Of a DNA stretch of 64,000 nucleotides, positions 45,489 to 57,011 are shown piece by piece (position 1 is the stretch's first letter; the number at the start of each line of letters is the position of its first letter). The stretch spans positions 1-64,000 of the forward strand of contig JAVKOQ010000003.1 in the NCBI GenBank assembly GCA_031835245.1, read 5' to 3'. Under the pieces are notes generated by a model. The model was not told the DNA's origin. It saw nothing but the letters and a program-made list of their open reading frames with translations, and did not search any database. Source of the stretch: Balamuthia mandrillaris (taxonomy: Eukaryota; Discosea; Longamoebia; Balamuthiidae). The position numbers and the translations under genes are program-made.

Positions 45489-46704
45489 CTTTGTCGTCGG
45501 GAGGCGGAGGGACGCTGCTGGACTTTGTTGTCGCGATGGATGCAAGCAAAAAGGATGTGCGTAGGAACTCTCTTGCTGGTTTGGTGATGGTTTTTTTTTC
45601 AAATGAGCAGCCCAGCCAAGAGGCGAACGACCGCTCGTTCGCCGGCGCAGTTGCACGGGGCGAAATGGTAGCAGGTTCCACATCAGATAGCTGTGGATTT
45701 TCTCCTTTGCCTCACGCGCGGTGGTGGGGGGGGTGGTGGTGGGTGTGGCGTTTGCAGGCGTCTCGCTGCTCTGGGGCCTATTTGCTGTTCCTCCATGCCA
45801 TGGGGGTTACAACTTGCTAGCATCGTGGTGGTTTCGCTCCCCACGCCAATGTAGGACCGGACGCTCGACGTTCTCTCCGCATGCGAACTCGCTCGGCTGG
45901 CCGTACCCTCACGAGGGTTGGGATCCCAACCCATCCCACAATACCCGTTGAACTGTTCTGCACCTTATTATTTTTGAGATAGGGTGAACGTCTCCACCCA
46001 CCACATTGTGGCTCACATGATCCGCTTTCGCTTCTTTCTCTGTTCTCCTTTCTTTTTTTTGAGTTTCCCCTAACAGCAAATAGGGCACCAGCAGAACAAA
46101 GTCACCTGGGGACAAAACCCATGCTTGGAAGGATGCCGTGCTTGCTGGTTGTTCCCTTCATTCCTTCATCTCAAGGATATTTCTCCGAGTTTGATTGGGC
46201 TTTCTTGTTAGGGACACCCTTTCGTCCTTCTTCTTTACCAAAAGGAAAACAATAGAAGCCCCCCTCACTGAGGTTTCTTCGGGTTTGATGGGACCTTTGT
46301 TGGTTCTCTCCTTTGTTGTTTGGGGGAAACGCCATGAGTTATAGCGTCGTCATCTTCTTTTAGACCACCACCACCTTCGTTTCGTTGGAGTTTCTGACCA
46401 TGCCATCCAAAGAAAGGGATTCAGCAGAGCATCCCGTCTCCTGCCACGGATTTTCGAGGTGGAACCCATGGGACTGCTTTCTCTCTCTTGTAGTTTCGCT
46501 GTGGATTCGGCAGGTGGTCATCTCGCTTTCACACCTCCTTCCTTTCCTCTCTTCTCTCCTCTGCACGTCTCTCCTGTCCGACTGACAAGCTCCTTCCAAA
46601 ACCTTTATAAAGGTCTGGCTGCTTTTTTTTTCCTTCCTCTTCCTCGACCAACAAACAATCCAAACAAACAATCCAAGCTTCTCTTTACCTTCACCCATCG
46701 AACA
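45489..46704. other. Divergent intergenic region, 1.2 kb
   Basis: Lies between two genes that point away from each other, so it holds both promoters. A TATA box for the right-hand gene lies at 46606. Two related segments near 46180 and 46275 share TTTGAT-GGNCTTT-type text. Frames here lack domain features and I see no RNA gene. Confidence 0.5.
46606..46612 (+). promoter_or_regulatory. TATA box of the Dps-like gene
   Basis: TATAAAG, 99 bp before the ATG, followed by a T/C-rich stretch suited to transcription start. It is the clearest core promoter in the window and fits a strongly expressed gene. Confidence 0.65.
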
Positions 46705-47256
46705 ATGGCCGAATACAGACTGGAGTGCCAAGACATCAAGCCCAAGATCGGCATCGAGGAACAGACCTGCCACCACTGCGGAGACATGCTCTCCAAGATC
46801 ATTGCTGATGAGTTCGTGCTGATGACCAAGGCTGGCATCTGCAAGCACAACGTGCTGGGCAAGCGCAGGGAGATGCTCAAGGACCTCTTCAAGGAGTGCA
46901 CCCTTATGTTCTGCGAGGGCATGGAGCAGTCCTGCAAGGAGCTGAGGAACTTGGGCTACCGCGTGCCCCACATCCCCGAGAAGCTCCACCTTACCAGGAT
47001 CTCTCCCTCCCCCAAGGGAGAGAAGTGGCCCGACGCGGACACCATGATCGAGAACCTGCTCAACGACTGCGAGAAGGTCACCCAGTACCTCTACAGGGAT
47101 GCCAAGAAGTTGGACGAGACCTGCAAGTGCCCTGACATCAAGGACTTCTTGGCCGAGCTTATCAGGTGCCACAAGGAGATCTGCAAGAAGCTCCGTTGCC
47201 ACCTCGAAAGGAAGGGAGGCAGCATGATGAGCAAGGGCTCTTCTTCCTACTATTAA
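46705..47256 (+). CDS. Cys-rich Dps/ferritin-like protein, probably highly expressed
   Basis: Intronless, 183 residues, with codons strongly biased to C or G endings (AAG, CTC, ATC, GAG), unlike its neighbours. The helix pattern fits Dps four-helix bundles: EFVLMTKAGICKHNVLG, LFKECTLMFCEGMEQSCKELRNLGY and DFLAELIRCHKEICKKLRCHLE resemble the HWNV, H-lfdel-DelaERiraLG and D-llteliehHek-wmLrahl segments. Several expected metal ligands are not conserved and there are 13 cysteines, some at or near those places. Dps proteins store iron and protect DNA in stress; whether this one binds iron, copper or another metal is open. The assignment is by pattern and only moderately sure. Confidence 0.6.
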   Translation: MAEYRLECQDIKPKIGIEEQTCHHCGDMLSKIIADEFVLMTKAGICKHNVLGKRREMLKDLFKECTLMFCEGMEQSCKELRNLGYRVPHIPEKLHLTRISPSPKGEKWPDADTMIENLLNDCEKVTQYLYRDAKKLDETCKCPDIKDFLAELIRCHKEICKKLRCHLERKGGSMMSKGSSSYY

Positions 47257-47374
47257 ACCGTCCTGAACCGGAATGGAGAGCTCTCCGAGAATAGTGGAGC
47301 ACAGATGTGCTGACTTGCTTTCTTTCTTCTTGTCGTCTTCCATTCCGCATTACTATGATTTAGGACCTTTGCCA

Positions 47375-47380
47375 AATAAA
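47375..47380 (+). terminator. Polyadenylation signal AATAAA
   Basis: 118 bp after the stop of the Dps-like gene, with a second AATAAA 11 bp further on. Confidence 0.6.
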
Positions 47381-47468
47381 GGAAACAATAAATTAAAAAT
47401 ATCTTTTTAAGTAAACATGACATCACTTGTTTTTTACAATAATCATGTCGACACGATTTGGTTGGCCT

Positions 47469-47469
<1 letters not shown>

Positions 47470-47514
<45 letters not shown>
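47470..47514. repeat. Poly-A tract of 45 bases
   Basis: An uninterrupted A run between the Dps-like and CCDC137-like genes. No upstream retrotransposed gene body was recognised, so it is listed only as a homopolymer. Confidence 0.9.
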
Positions 47515-47516
<2 letters not shown>

Positions 47517-47547
47517 AAAAAGAAAGAAGCAATATAAAAAAAAACCG

Positions 47548-48651
47548 ATGAGACGCTACAAGAAGCAGAAAAAGTTTCCGGCTTTTGAGTCGGGCTTTCA
47601 GCCCAGCGGCAAGAATGAACCACCAGACAGGCCCGCCACGGTGTTGAGCAATCGCCAAAAGCAGAAACAGAAACGCAAAGCCCAAAAGGCCGGAGGGGCG
47701 GACAATCTTCCTGCTCCCAGCGAGAAGCTGCCCGCCTCTTTGCGGAGGGTCATGAACGCCAAGCAACGCCTCAAGGAGGGAAAGAAAAGTGAGGCTTCTT
47801 CTTTTTTTGTTTGATTATAATTTTTTTTTTGACTTAGGTATCCCTTTGAAATAGTTTCTTTTGCTCAAAGAGAGAGTGTTCCAAAGGCGAAGAAGGAGAG
47901 AGCTGCAAATAATAATCAAGCACAACCATCCACCACCAAAGAAAGCGCTGCGAACAACGACAGCGTAGTGAAGAAGAACGACGAGATCAAGTTTGATAAA
48001 CAACGCCCCGGAGAAACCTTTCATCAGTACACCGAACGCCTCAACCGAGAGACCAAAGAGTACCTCATCCGATTCAACAAACGAACGACCAACACCGCCC
48101 TCAAACGCAAAGAATACGACAAGAAAAGAAAAGAAAAGCTCAAAGCTAAACGGCAGAAGCGAAGCCATAAGGGTTCTCCTTCGGAGGAGGAGGAGGAAGA
48201 AGAAGAGGGAGAAGGAGGAGAAGGAGGAAAGAAGAAGAGCTTCAATGTGTTCGAGGATCAAGTTGCTTTTGGAGAGGTGGTCGACCGTCCTCCTGACTTG
48301 ACCGTCAAACCCAAAATCAAAGGAGTACGCCTCTCCCTCTTCTTTCACTTGTAGTTCGTTCTTTTTTCTTTCGTGCTCCTTTGTCGTTTCTTTCTTTCTT
48401 GCTGTTTCTTTCGTTATTGTTTATGTTTTCTCACAACAACCAAAAAATAGAGCAATAATCCATTGCGACCACAACCTCGCCTGAGCGAAGAGGAAGAGAA
48501 AGAACGCAGAGTGCGAGAACTCTACGTCACTCGCATCATGCAAAACTACAAAGCTGCAAAGGCAAAACGCAAAGAGCAAGAACAACAATCTAATCCCAGC
48601 GGAGGTGGCGGTTCTTCCGCCACCAAACCTCTCCCCAGCAGTTACCTTTAA
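47548..48651 (+). CDS. CCDC137-like nucleolar protein
   Basis: Three exons (47548-47788, about 47873-48324, 48451-48651), about 298 residues, Lys-rich. Signatures in order: LPASLRRVMNAKQRLKEG, then ETFHQYTERLNRETKEYLI, a basic coiled coil (KEYDKKRKEKLKAKRQKR), an acidic run, DQVAFGEVVDRPPDLTVKPK, and a C-terminal helix. The FGEVV-PP-LT-KP motif and the RR-M-AKQ helix match the CCDC137 family, a poorly characterised nucleolar and chromosome-periphery protein in animals. The first exon follows a 45-base A run. Stop TAA; the next gene converges 52 bp further on. Confidence 0.8.
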
Positions 48652-48703
48652 AATTTTATTTAAATACAAACAGGAAACTGCATCCATGAAGAAATACATC
48701 GGT

Positions 48704-51094
48704 TCATTCGTTTAGGGCTAACGAGCTGTGAGGAATAGAGGTGCTGCCTGGTCTCTTTTCTCTGCCAGCGAGAGTAAGGTCGGTTGCGCTTTCTCCTATT
48801 CTGTTGTTCGCGTCGGACGTTTTGTTACGACTTCGTTTGGGTCGTAACGTCTCGCTTTTGCCGATGGCTCGACGCAAACCTCCGCCTCCACCTCCACTTT
48901 TCTTGTTGGGCGAAGAAGAAGAGGATGTAGGAACGGAGGAAGATACTGCCGCCGTTGATGTAGTGGATGGTTTCTTTTTTCCTAGGCTTGGACTTGTGGA
49001 TTCTTTTTCTTTCTTGCCTTTGCTTTCACTCTTGTCGTTTGGTTGGTGTTGAAAGCTTTCTCGATCCAGTTTTTTGCTCTTCAGGTTGTTCCAACTTAAC
49101 GTACGCAGAAGCTCCTTCCCTCCACTTCCGCTGCCGCTCGTTTCTTTCTTCTCAACAGCGGTTGACCTTTTTCCTTTTCTCTTCTCTTTCTCCTTTTCAT
49201 CTTCTGCTGTCGTTCCATTGTTGTTACTTTTGGTGGAATGAGAAGCTGAGAAGGAAGCAGACGAAGAAGCGGATGAAGAGGACGAAGGTGGAGAACTTCC
49301 ACTGGCTTGACGAGCAGCAACCTCTTGATGCGCCAGCTCTGGTGGATTGCTTGTGGATCGTTGTCTTAGTTGAGTTCCAGAAGAGGACGAAGAAGGAGAA
49401 GTGGAAGCTGTGGAAGGAAGAGCAGAGGTGGAACTGCTCTGCTCTTCTTCGGCGAGTTTTACCACTGTGGTAAGCGTCTTCAATCCTCCTTTCAACTTTC
49501 TGCGAAGAGAGTTCTTCTTGTACTTATCATCGTTGGAAACAGGAGACCTGTGCCCCTCCCATTCAGGAATGAAGAAGCCTTCTGTTATCCATTCTTTGTC
49601 AGCGGCGAAGGCTTGTTGTTGGTTGGAAGAAGGGGAAGAAGGAGAGGAGACGGTGGAAAGGGTGGAGAAGGAAGAAGCTCCCGCGAAAGTGCCTTTCTTG
49701 GTGTCGGCAGGAGGAGGAGGTCTGTTGTGGACCTGAGTCCCAGGCTTTAGAATGAGGCTTCCATCCCCTTTTTTTTTTGAAGCACGACAGGGATGAGATG
49801 AGGAGAACAAAAACGAAAGAAGAATAAAGAAGAAAAGTAACATACCGGAGATATAAGCCTCCAAACCTGTTTCCTTTCGCTTGCTGTGACGCTTTTTCTT
49901 CTTCGGTTTCTCGGTACTGTCGCTCTTCGTGGGAGAGGATGAAGCGTAAGGTGTATCTTGTTTGGCAGATCGCGTAGAGTCGGAAGAAGAGCTTGCAGAA
50001 GAGGAAGTGGAGTGAGCTTCTTCCTCCTCTTGGCCCTCGGCATCGCTCTCATCGTAATCCAGATCCATGCCAAAGTCGATGCGTTGTCCAGTGCCATCGA
50101 TGAGATAAGCCACTTTCATCGACTTTCGTGCGGAGAGAGGGCAAGCTTCTCCGTCGGCGTTGCCTTTGCCGTTGTTCCCGTTGCCTCCATCTTCTGCACC
50201 AGAGAAGCTGGTAGAAAGAGCTCGCCTGCTGATTCGATACTGCAAGTTCTTCTTTGCCATCAATAGTCGTTGTCGTCTCTCTTCAGCACCTGCAAACTAG
50301 AGTTAGTAATGCTCTCCTTAAAAGAGAACACACAAACAAAGAAAGAGCAAGCAGCTCTCGTAACTGGAAGATTGGTCCTGATCGTCTCTTGGGGTTGCCT
50401 GCGGAGTGGTGAATGTGGATTCGATTCTAGAACCAGAAGGAGGAGGTGCAACGCTTCCTTTTGCCATCATCTCAAACATGCGATTGAAAGATTGTGTTAA
50501 CTCGGTTCTTATTTCTTTGGTGTCGTTCTCGATGGAAGCCACTCTCGCGTCCTGTAACTTCCTTTCGGTTGCCTGAAGTTCCATCTGAGAGTCGAACTTG
50601 TGCTCCAAATCCTCCAACTTGGTCATCACTTTTTTCAAGAAGACAGCCACTAACTTGATGGTATCGTGTGGTTTCTCTTTGTTGTTGCTCTCTCGTTCGG
50701 GGTGATGCTGAGCGCTCTCCTCTCTCCTCTTCATTTTCTCTTTTTCTCTTTCCAACTCTTCCACGTATTTCCTCACCGTGGCAGCTTTTCTTTCCAGCTC
50801 TTCATTCTGGAAACGCAGTTCTGTCATCGCTCGGTCTTCCTCTCTTTTTCTTTGCAGCTCTTTTTCCAGGTGCTCCACTTTTTCCTTCAAGAGGTTGTTC
50901 TCCCATGAAAGCTTAGCGGCCGTTTCGTTCAGAGCGGCCTCTTCTTTGGCTGAAGTCTCTTTGGCTTCGTTGTCCAGCCTTTTGATCTCGCTTTCTAACG
51001 AGTGGATTTGTTTTATCAGTTGGTTTATCTCTTGTTCATCTCCGAACAAACTTGTTTGATGACCCTAAGAAGAGAGTTCAAACTATGAGTTACC

Positions 51095-51137
<43 letters not shown>

Positions 51138-51636
51138 ATAACAAAGAAGGTCGAACCGAAACAGGAACAGAAGTTGGGCGTTGAGCAGCTCGAGAGGCAG
51201 AAGGTGGTGCCTTGCTTATAGGAAGAGTGAGAAGGATGTGAATCTCCGGTAAAGGCTCTGCCGTCTGCGCAAAAGCAGAGGAAAGCCTCAAAGGAAACCA
51301 GTGATCAATCTCCTGTTTGAGCTCTCCCTTTTCCGTTTGGACCATTAACCTCAAAGGCAACAATAAGTGGCCAATTAACTCTGTTTGTTGATAAGAGTTA
51401 GAAGAACAAGAAGAAGAACAAGAAGAAGAACAAGAAGAAGAAGAAGAAGCAGAAGAACAAGAACAAGAAGGAAAAGCCTTTCCCCTACGTTTAGTTTGCT
51501 CGAATGGGGGTCGTTCCGAAACATGCCAAACTTGTAAAAGGAGCTCTTTCTCACGTAAATCTCCTTCATAAGAACTACAGCACAGATAACATTAAAATAG
51601 CATACAGAGAAGCGGGAGAACAAGAAGAGATGAGAT

Positions 51637-51676
<40 letters not shown>

Positions 51677-52073
51677 AACGAAGAAGCATAGAAGATGGAA
51701 AAAAATGGAGCTTACAAGCTAAGAAGATCCTGAGCCCAAACAAGGTGACTGCCGCTCATCGCTCGTGTCCGTTTGATGACAGCTCTTTTATGAGGGAATT
51801 GTTCCGACAAGTCTTTCTCCTGGCTGGGAGCAGACGAAGCGGAGAGCTGCGAGTATTCGCCCTCATGCAAGAACGCCGCTAAGCAATAGACGTTGTTTCG
51901 GTTTGACTCGTCGTCGTATATCCCCACGCTTCGTAGGTTACGCGCCGCCAACGCCAGAAAGACTTATTTTGGTTGAACAGAACGTGGTGTGGTGAAGTTT
52001 AGCAAGCAGGAACAAGACGCGGAAGAGAGCATGTAACTCAACCCATACCTCTTTCCTTGTTTCTCCACGCCAT
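48704..52073 (-). CDS. C2-domain coiled-coil protein
   Basis: About seven exons. A tiny first exon (52073-52049, MAWRNKER) joins FLALAARNLRSVG. The C2 domain runs to about 51165: VYCLAAFL, HLVWAQDLLSL, REKELLLQVWHVSE, ELIGHLLLPLRLM, IDHWFPLRL. A coiled coil of about 200 residues follows (51060-50450; QLIKQIHSLESEIKRLDNEAKE, LEKELQRKREEDRAMTEL). The rest is Ser-rich and basic, with HSKRKET and RPKRSRNK clusters. C2 domains bind membranes or partners, often with calcium; the Asp ligands are not all evident here. A vesicle or cytoskeleton adaptor role is a guess. Stop TGA. Confidence 0.75.
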
Positions 52074-52462
52074 CTCCTGCGTTGAGGTTCCGCCCTGCCC
52101 TGCTTTTATTTTTTTGCTTCTCCTGGTCCTCTGTCCTTCTCTCTCTCCTTTCGGTGTTGTCGTGCTAGAACACAAAAAAATCGGGTTGTTAGATTTGTTC
52201 TTATAATAACAAATGATTGTAACGCTCTTATGATTGGCTCCATTCTATATTAATTAACGGAACATTAAACGATGTTTGTTTTGCGGTGCAAAGCATCGAT
52301 GATCGGTGGAGAAGGGCGAGAAGCTTGGCTTTGTTTTGTTGTTCTTGAAAAAAGTAAAGCACACAAAGACATGGTTTAATACTATAATAACTCAAGAAAA
52401 AAAGAAGAAAAAAAAAGAGAGTTGCTGAGAAGGAAAAATAAGAAAAAAGGAAGAAAAAGAAA
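52074..52462. other. Intergenic, 389 bp
   Basis: Promoter side of the C2 gene and 3' side of the SAM kinase. AT-rich with A-runs near 52400. No gene seen. Confidence 0.5.
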
Positions 52463-52938
52463 TCATTCTTCGGCAAGGCTGAAATAATAAGCGGCCAATC
52501 GGTTCTCCAAGCTTTCAAAGTCTGGACGCTCGTCCCTGTTCTTCTTCCAACAGTCCTGCATCAGCTCGCGAAACTCTTTGGGACAGTCCTCCGGTATGAT
52601 GGGGCGCATCCCATCGATCACCTGCAACGCGATGTTATAGGGAGAGCTCTCTCCTGGATAGGGTGTCGATTGTCTTGCCACCAACTCCCAAAGCAATACT
52701 CCAAAACTATTGTTTCAGACAACAGTTTAAAAAAAATGCAACAAAGCGAAAAAGAATATAAACATAGATGTAAAGAGCACCAACCTGTACGCATCACTTT
52801 TTTCAGAAAATTGTCGTTCGAGCAGAGACTCGGGAGCCATCCATGCCACCGGCCCAAAGTTGTTGTTGGACTGAAGATAGGCACTCGTTTTCACCCGCGA
52901 TAAACCAAAATCTTTTTCGTTTTAAACACCATATTTTT

Positions 52939-52984
<46 letters not shown>

Positions 52985-54708
52985 AACAGCGGAAAGAAGG
53001 AAGAGGAAGAGAAAAGGCTACCCGTTACTACTACACGACAACTTTCATCGACTAAACAATTCCGAGCAGCCACATCTCTGTGAATTACTTTTTCCCGATG
53101 CAAATGTAAAATGCCTTTTTTTGTTTTTGTTTGAAGGGATAAGAGAACGAGATAAGAATATGAGATAGAAAAAGAAAATAAGCAGGTGAGAAAGCGAAGT
53201 GAAGGCGAAAGAGGTGAAAAGAAAGAGCCAAAGAGAAAAAGCAAAGCAACAAACCGGCAGCAGCATCTCTGGCCATTCCAACAACGGTTTTCCAAGGTAC
53301 TTTCTCTCGTCGTACGATGAGGATGTCGTAAAGGCTCCCCTTCTCGTAAAATTGGGTGACGAGACTCACGTCCTCCCGACTCTTCACAATACCTATGTAA
53401 TTCACCACGTGTGGATGGTGACACAGTTTTCTATGTTTTTACGAGCAAATAAAGAAAATATGAGAAAGAGAGAAAGAGAGGTGAGCAAAAACACAAATGG
53501 AAGCAAACATGGAAGAGCAGAAGGTGATGATACGAACTCTAACAAAGCGGCCTCTCGGAAAAGCTCCGTCAATTCTTTCTCGCCTAATGCTCCCACCAAC
53601 TTTTTCACTGCCACAGTTGCTCCTCTCCATTCTGAAGAAATGAAAAGATAAGAACAGAAGCGAAACGAGAAAGCGAGATAAAACAAGAAAAGAGGAAAAT
53701 AGTACAAGAAAAAAAAATGAGATGCGAAATGAGAAAAGAAGAGAAACAGAACGAAAAAATGAGGACGAGATGCATTACCGCCACGATATACAATGCCAAA
53801 CACGCCCCTACCAACGGGGCGTTTCTCTATCTTGAGCTCCGAACGCTCAATTTCTCTGTACTTGGGTATCATGTTCAATGCTAGTTCTTCCACGCGCCGA
53901 GCGAGGTCAAATGCATCATCCCCATGACTTCGTTTCTTTTTAAATATGCTGCCAGGTGGTCCGCCTCCTCCATCTGTGTTCGCTGTTGAACTTTGTTTGC
54001 TTGCTTCCTTCTTTTTTCTGTTTAGTTTAATAGTATCAAAACGAAAGTAAGCATGAGCCAATGCAAAGTACGAAATGAAAGTGGGTTAGTAACGCACTTT
54101 GGGGTGGCTTTGTCAAAAATATCAATAAGAGAGGTAACGACGGTGCCGCTACCGCCCCTTTTCTTCTTCTTGCTCATGCTCTTGCGAATGGTCAGCTTTG
54201 GTGAACTGTCGTCACCTGAGCTCGTTACAGGTGCCATCGATCCCGAGTCACTAGCGCTGCGAGAGCGTTGTCCTCCTCCAGCTTGTTGTTGTGACACAAG
54301 CTCAGTATTGATGTTGACGTGAATGTAACGTTGGTGATGCTCCACTTGGGGAGTGGCAGGAGTAGAAGAGGAGTCATCGGTCTCATCGGAGGGTTGTTCC
54401 AACACTAAAGAATCGCCAAGATCACCGTACAGCTCTCCTTGAGAGGAAGCGATAAGGTCAGCACCGTCTTCAAGTTCTTCGGTATCACTGGAAGAGTCTT
54501 TCATGGAGGAAGAAGAGGAGGCGGTTCTTGGTTTGATGGGCAGCTGAGCGATGGCGTTGAGGAGCTTGCGGCGTTTGCCGAACTCCACCACGCCCAAGTC
54601 CCGCAGGTCTTTGTCTGTCATTTCGGCGAGGACGTCGAAGGTGACGTCTTCTTTCTTAAAGAGTTCGGCGTATTTACCACAATTGTTTTCTTTCAACCAT
54701 CCCACCAT
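52463..54708 (-). CDS. SAM-domain tyrosine kinase
   Basis: About eight exons. The SAM domain spans residues 3-57 (WLKENNCGKYAELFKKEDVT, LAEMTDKDLRDLGV, GKRRKLLNAI). A Ser/Asp-rich linker with basic SKKKKRGG follows, then the kinase: Gly loop VGRGVFGIVYRG (near 53810), VAVKK (53605), a helix with FREAALLEF, IGIVKSREDVSLVTQFYEKGSL (53350), catalytic HRDVAARNCLV (53065), DFGLSR (52905), AWMAPESLL (52840), SFGVLLWELVARQSTPYPGE (52670) and the C-lobe to LAAYYFSLAEE. It is cytosolic, with no signal or membrane segment. SAM domains mediate oligomer formation or partner binding. Its ATG is only 21 bp from the stop codon of the next gene upstream. Stop TGA. Confidence 0.88.
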
Positions 54709-54731
54709 ATCTTATTTTGTGTGTTGAAGTT

Positions 54732-56548
54732 TTAAGTTTTGAGCTTATCAGTTAAGTCATATTCACGAAAAGCATCGAGGAAGACAAAAACGAGAAGAAA
54801 CGAACCTTGATGTTCTACAATTTTTCCGTTGACATAGCGCACTTTGAAGCAACCAAGATGAGGCGGTTTGAGCAGACCAACGCCATGCCGCTGGTCTTCA
54901 CTAAACTCTCCTGTGTAACTGGTGCCATCGGGTGTTGTGTAGGTGCCCCGTCCTTCAAAGTTGTTGTTGCGAAACTCTCCAACGTAACGCGCTCCATCGG
55001 GGAACAGGTATGTTCCCTGCCCATGCATTTGATCGTTCTTGTATTCCCCAAAGTATTTTGTACCATCCGCTAAAGTTTAAACAGAAGCCAATTTAAGTTT
55101 TACGTAACAACGAGAAGAGAAGCAGAGAACGAGTGAACAAGAAGAGAGTAGAGAAGAGGAAAGGGCAGGAGCATAAACGAACTTCCAGAAACGTAATCGC
55201 CCATGCCGTGCTTCATATCATCCAAGAATTGTCCTTCGTATTTAGTTCCGTTGGCCCACGTGAACTTGCCCTGTCCGTTCTTTCTGCCGTTGGCCCAGTC
55301 TCCGGTGTATGACGCGCCGCTGGGCCATGTGTAAGTGCCTTGTCCATGAAACTTGCCTTCCTTCCATTCCCCTGTTTTTTGTTTTTTTCAATATAACGGA
55401 AAGAGGTTTAGCAGAGAACCCAATAAACAAATAGAAAGAAAGAAAGAAAGAAAGAAAGAAACTGAAAGAGAGAAGCAGAAGAAGAAGAAGAAGAAGAAGA
55501 AGAAGAAGAAGAAGAAGAAGAAGAAGAAGAAGAAGAAGAAGAAGAAGAAGAAGAAGAAGAAGAAGAAGAAGAAGAAGAAGAAGAAGAAGAAGAAGATGCT
55601 GATGAAGAAGAACAACAAGAAGAAGAAGAACAAGAACAAGAACAAGAATAACAAGAAGAAGAAGAACAAGAAGAAGAAGCAACTCCAAAAAAAAAGGTGC
55701 TGATGAAAAACAAAAACCAAATTAAAGAGACAAAACAGGAAGGGAGGAAGACCTTCATATTTACTGCCGGAGGTCCAAACATAGGTTCCAAAGCCGTGCT
55801 GCTTGCCGTTCTTCCAGCTGCCCTCGTACTGACCGTCCTTGAAGATCATCTTGCCCTGTCCGTTCCTCCTTCCCTTGGCATTCAACGAGCCGATATAGGT
55901 GCTGCCATTGGCATAGACCTTCTTGACGGTGGCTCCCTCTATGCCGCTTCCTCCCCCGCTCCCCGCGCCCCCCATCGAGCCTCCCATCACGCCCTCCGAC
56001 CCGCTTCCGACGTTCATGATGATGGTGGAGGAGCCCTTGGAGCTCTTCTTTCGTTGGCCGCTGCGCGGGCTGAGCAAGGAATTACACTCTGCGGAGGCCT
56101 CCGCGGAGGTGCTCAAAGCGCCGGTAGGGAGGCTGAGCGAAGAGGATTGTTTATCGGTAGCCTCGGCGGAGCGTTCCCTGCGCGATCGCTTTTTCTCCTT
56201 CTTCTCTTTCTTCTTCCTTTTGGTGTTACCGGTGTTATTACTGGTTGTGTTGTCCTCTTTGCAGCTGTTGTCGTTGTTAAGATGGGCGTCGGAAAGGTTC
56301 GAAGCGGAAGAAGGAGCAGAAGAGGGGTGGTCTGGAAGGACGGAGGTGAAGGAGGAGGTAGAAGAGGTGGGCGTGCAGAGGGAGGAGCTGCTGGGGGAGG
56401 TCGAGGCGGAGTGGCCGGGCGAGGCGAGGGCGGCAAGGGAGGTAGAGGCGCGGGGCATGGAGGGAGAGGTGCTGCCGTTGGTCATACTCGCCGGCGTGGT
56501 GAAGCTCCGCTTCTTCGTCGTGGCCGTAGCGGGGGTGGTGCCTTCCAT
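54732..56548 (-). CDS. MORN-repeat protein
   Basis: At least three exons. The N-terminal 230 residues are Ser/Thr/Pro-rich with a basic stretch (KRKKKEKKEKKRSRRERS). About ten MORN repeats follow (YANGSTYIGSLNAKGRRNGQG, FKDGQYEGSWKNGKQHGFG, WPSGASYTGDWANGRKNGQG, FPDGARYVGEFRNNNFEGRG, TPDGTSYTGEFSEDQRHGVG). MORN repeats bind lipids or proteins at membranes and cytoskeleton, as in junctophilins and protist basal-body proteins. Intron 1 (about 55755-55375) is filled by a long GAA/TTC tract. The ending (TAA at 54732) follows a possible GTTCGT donor at 54807, so the last residues are uncertain. Confidence 0.85.
55477..55600. repeat. GAA/TTC triplet expansion in MORN gene intron
   Basis: About 40 almost perfect GAA triplets on the given strand, so TTC on the sense strand, with further AAGAACAAG-type extensions to 55680 and an AAAG run at 55437-55462. 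Confidence 0.95.
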
Positions 56549-57011
56549 CTCCTCTTTTTTTATTTATTTATTTGGAGTCTATGGATGCCTTCTCGCCTCT
56601 CCTTTCCCTTCTCAGCTTCTTCTCTCTTGAAAACTTTTTTTTTTGAGGGGGAAAGAAAAATAATCTACTATAGGCCTACGTTACAAACGGAAGGAAGAAA
56701 AAAGAAGAAATTCTATGAGTGGGCCACGTGAAGACGTCGTCTTCCCCCCCGCCAACAACAACTCCCCAAAAGCCGTCAACTTCGTCTCTCTCTCTCTCCC
56801 CTTTTGGCGTTTTTTCTCTTTCTTTTTTTTTGTTTCTTTTTTTATTTATTTTTTTTTTACAGTAATTGTGATCTGATTGATCTTTAGGTAATTTTACAAT
56901 AATTTCCTTTTTAATGCTTTGATGACGTATGTTTTCTTATCGGTCTTGCCAACAAAAGGAAATAATTCAGATCTGATCTGATTATTTTTTTGATCTGTAA
57001 AAATAAAAGCA
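56549..57011. other. Intergenic, 463 bp
   Basis: Promoter side of the MORN gene and 3' side of the THUMP gene. T-rich runs lie near 56820-56865. No gene seen. Confidence 0.5.

Noticed and set aside
46360-47343. 327-residue frame on the minus strand
   Set aside because: It lies opposite the Dps-like gene, whose plus-strand codon bias, TATA box and poly-A signal are convincing; the long opposite frame is a by-product of GC-biased codons.
47458-47547. Retrotransposed gene tail before the CCDC137-like gene
   Set aside because: The 45-base A run is not preceded by a recognisable transcript copy, only by the 3' flank of the Dps-like gene.
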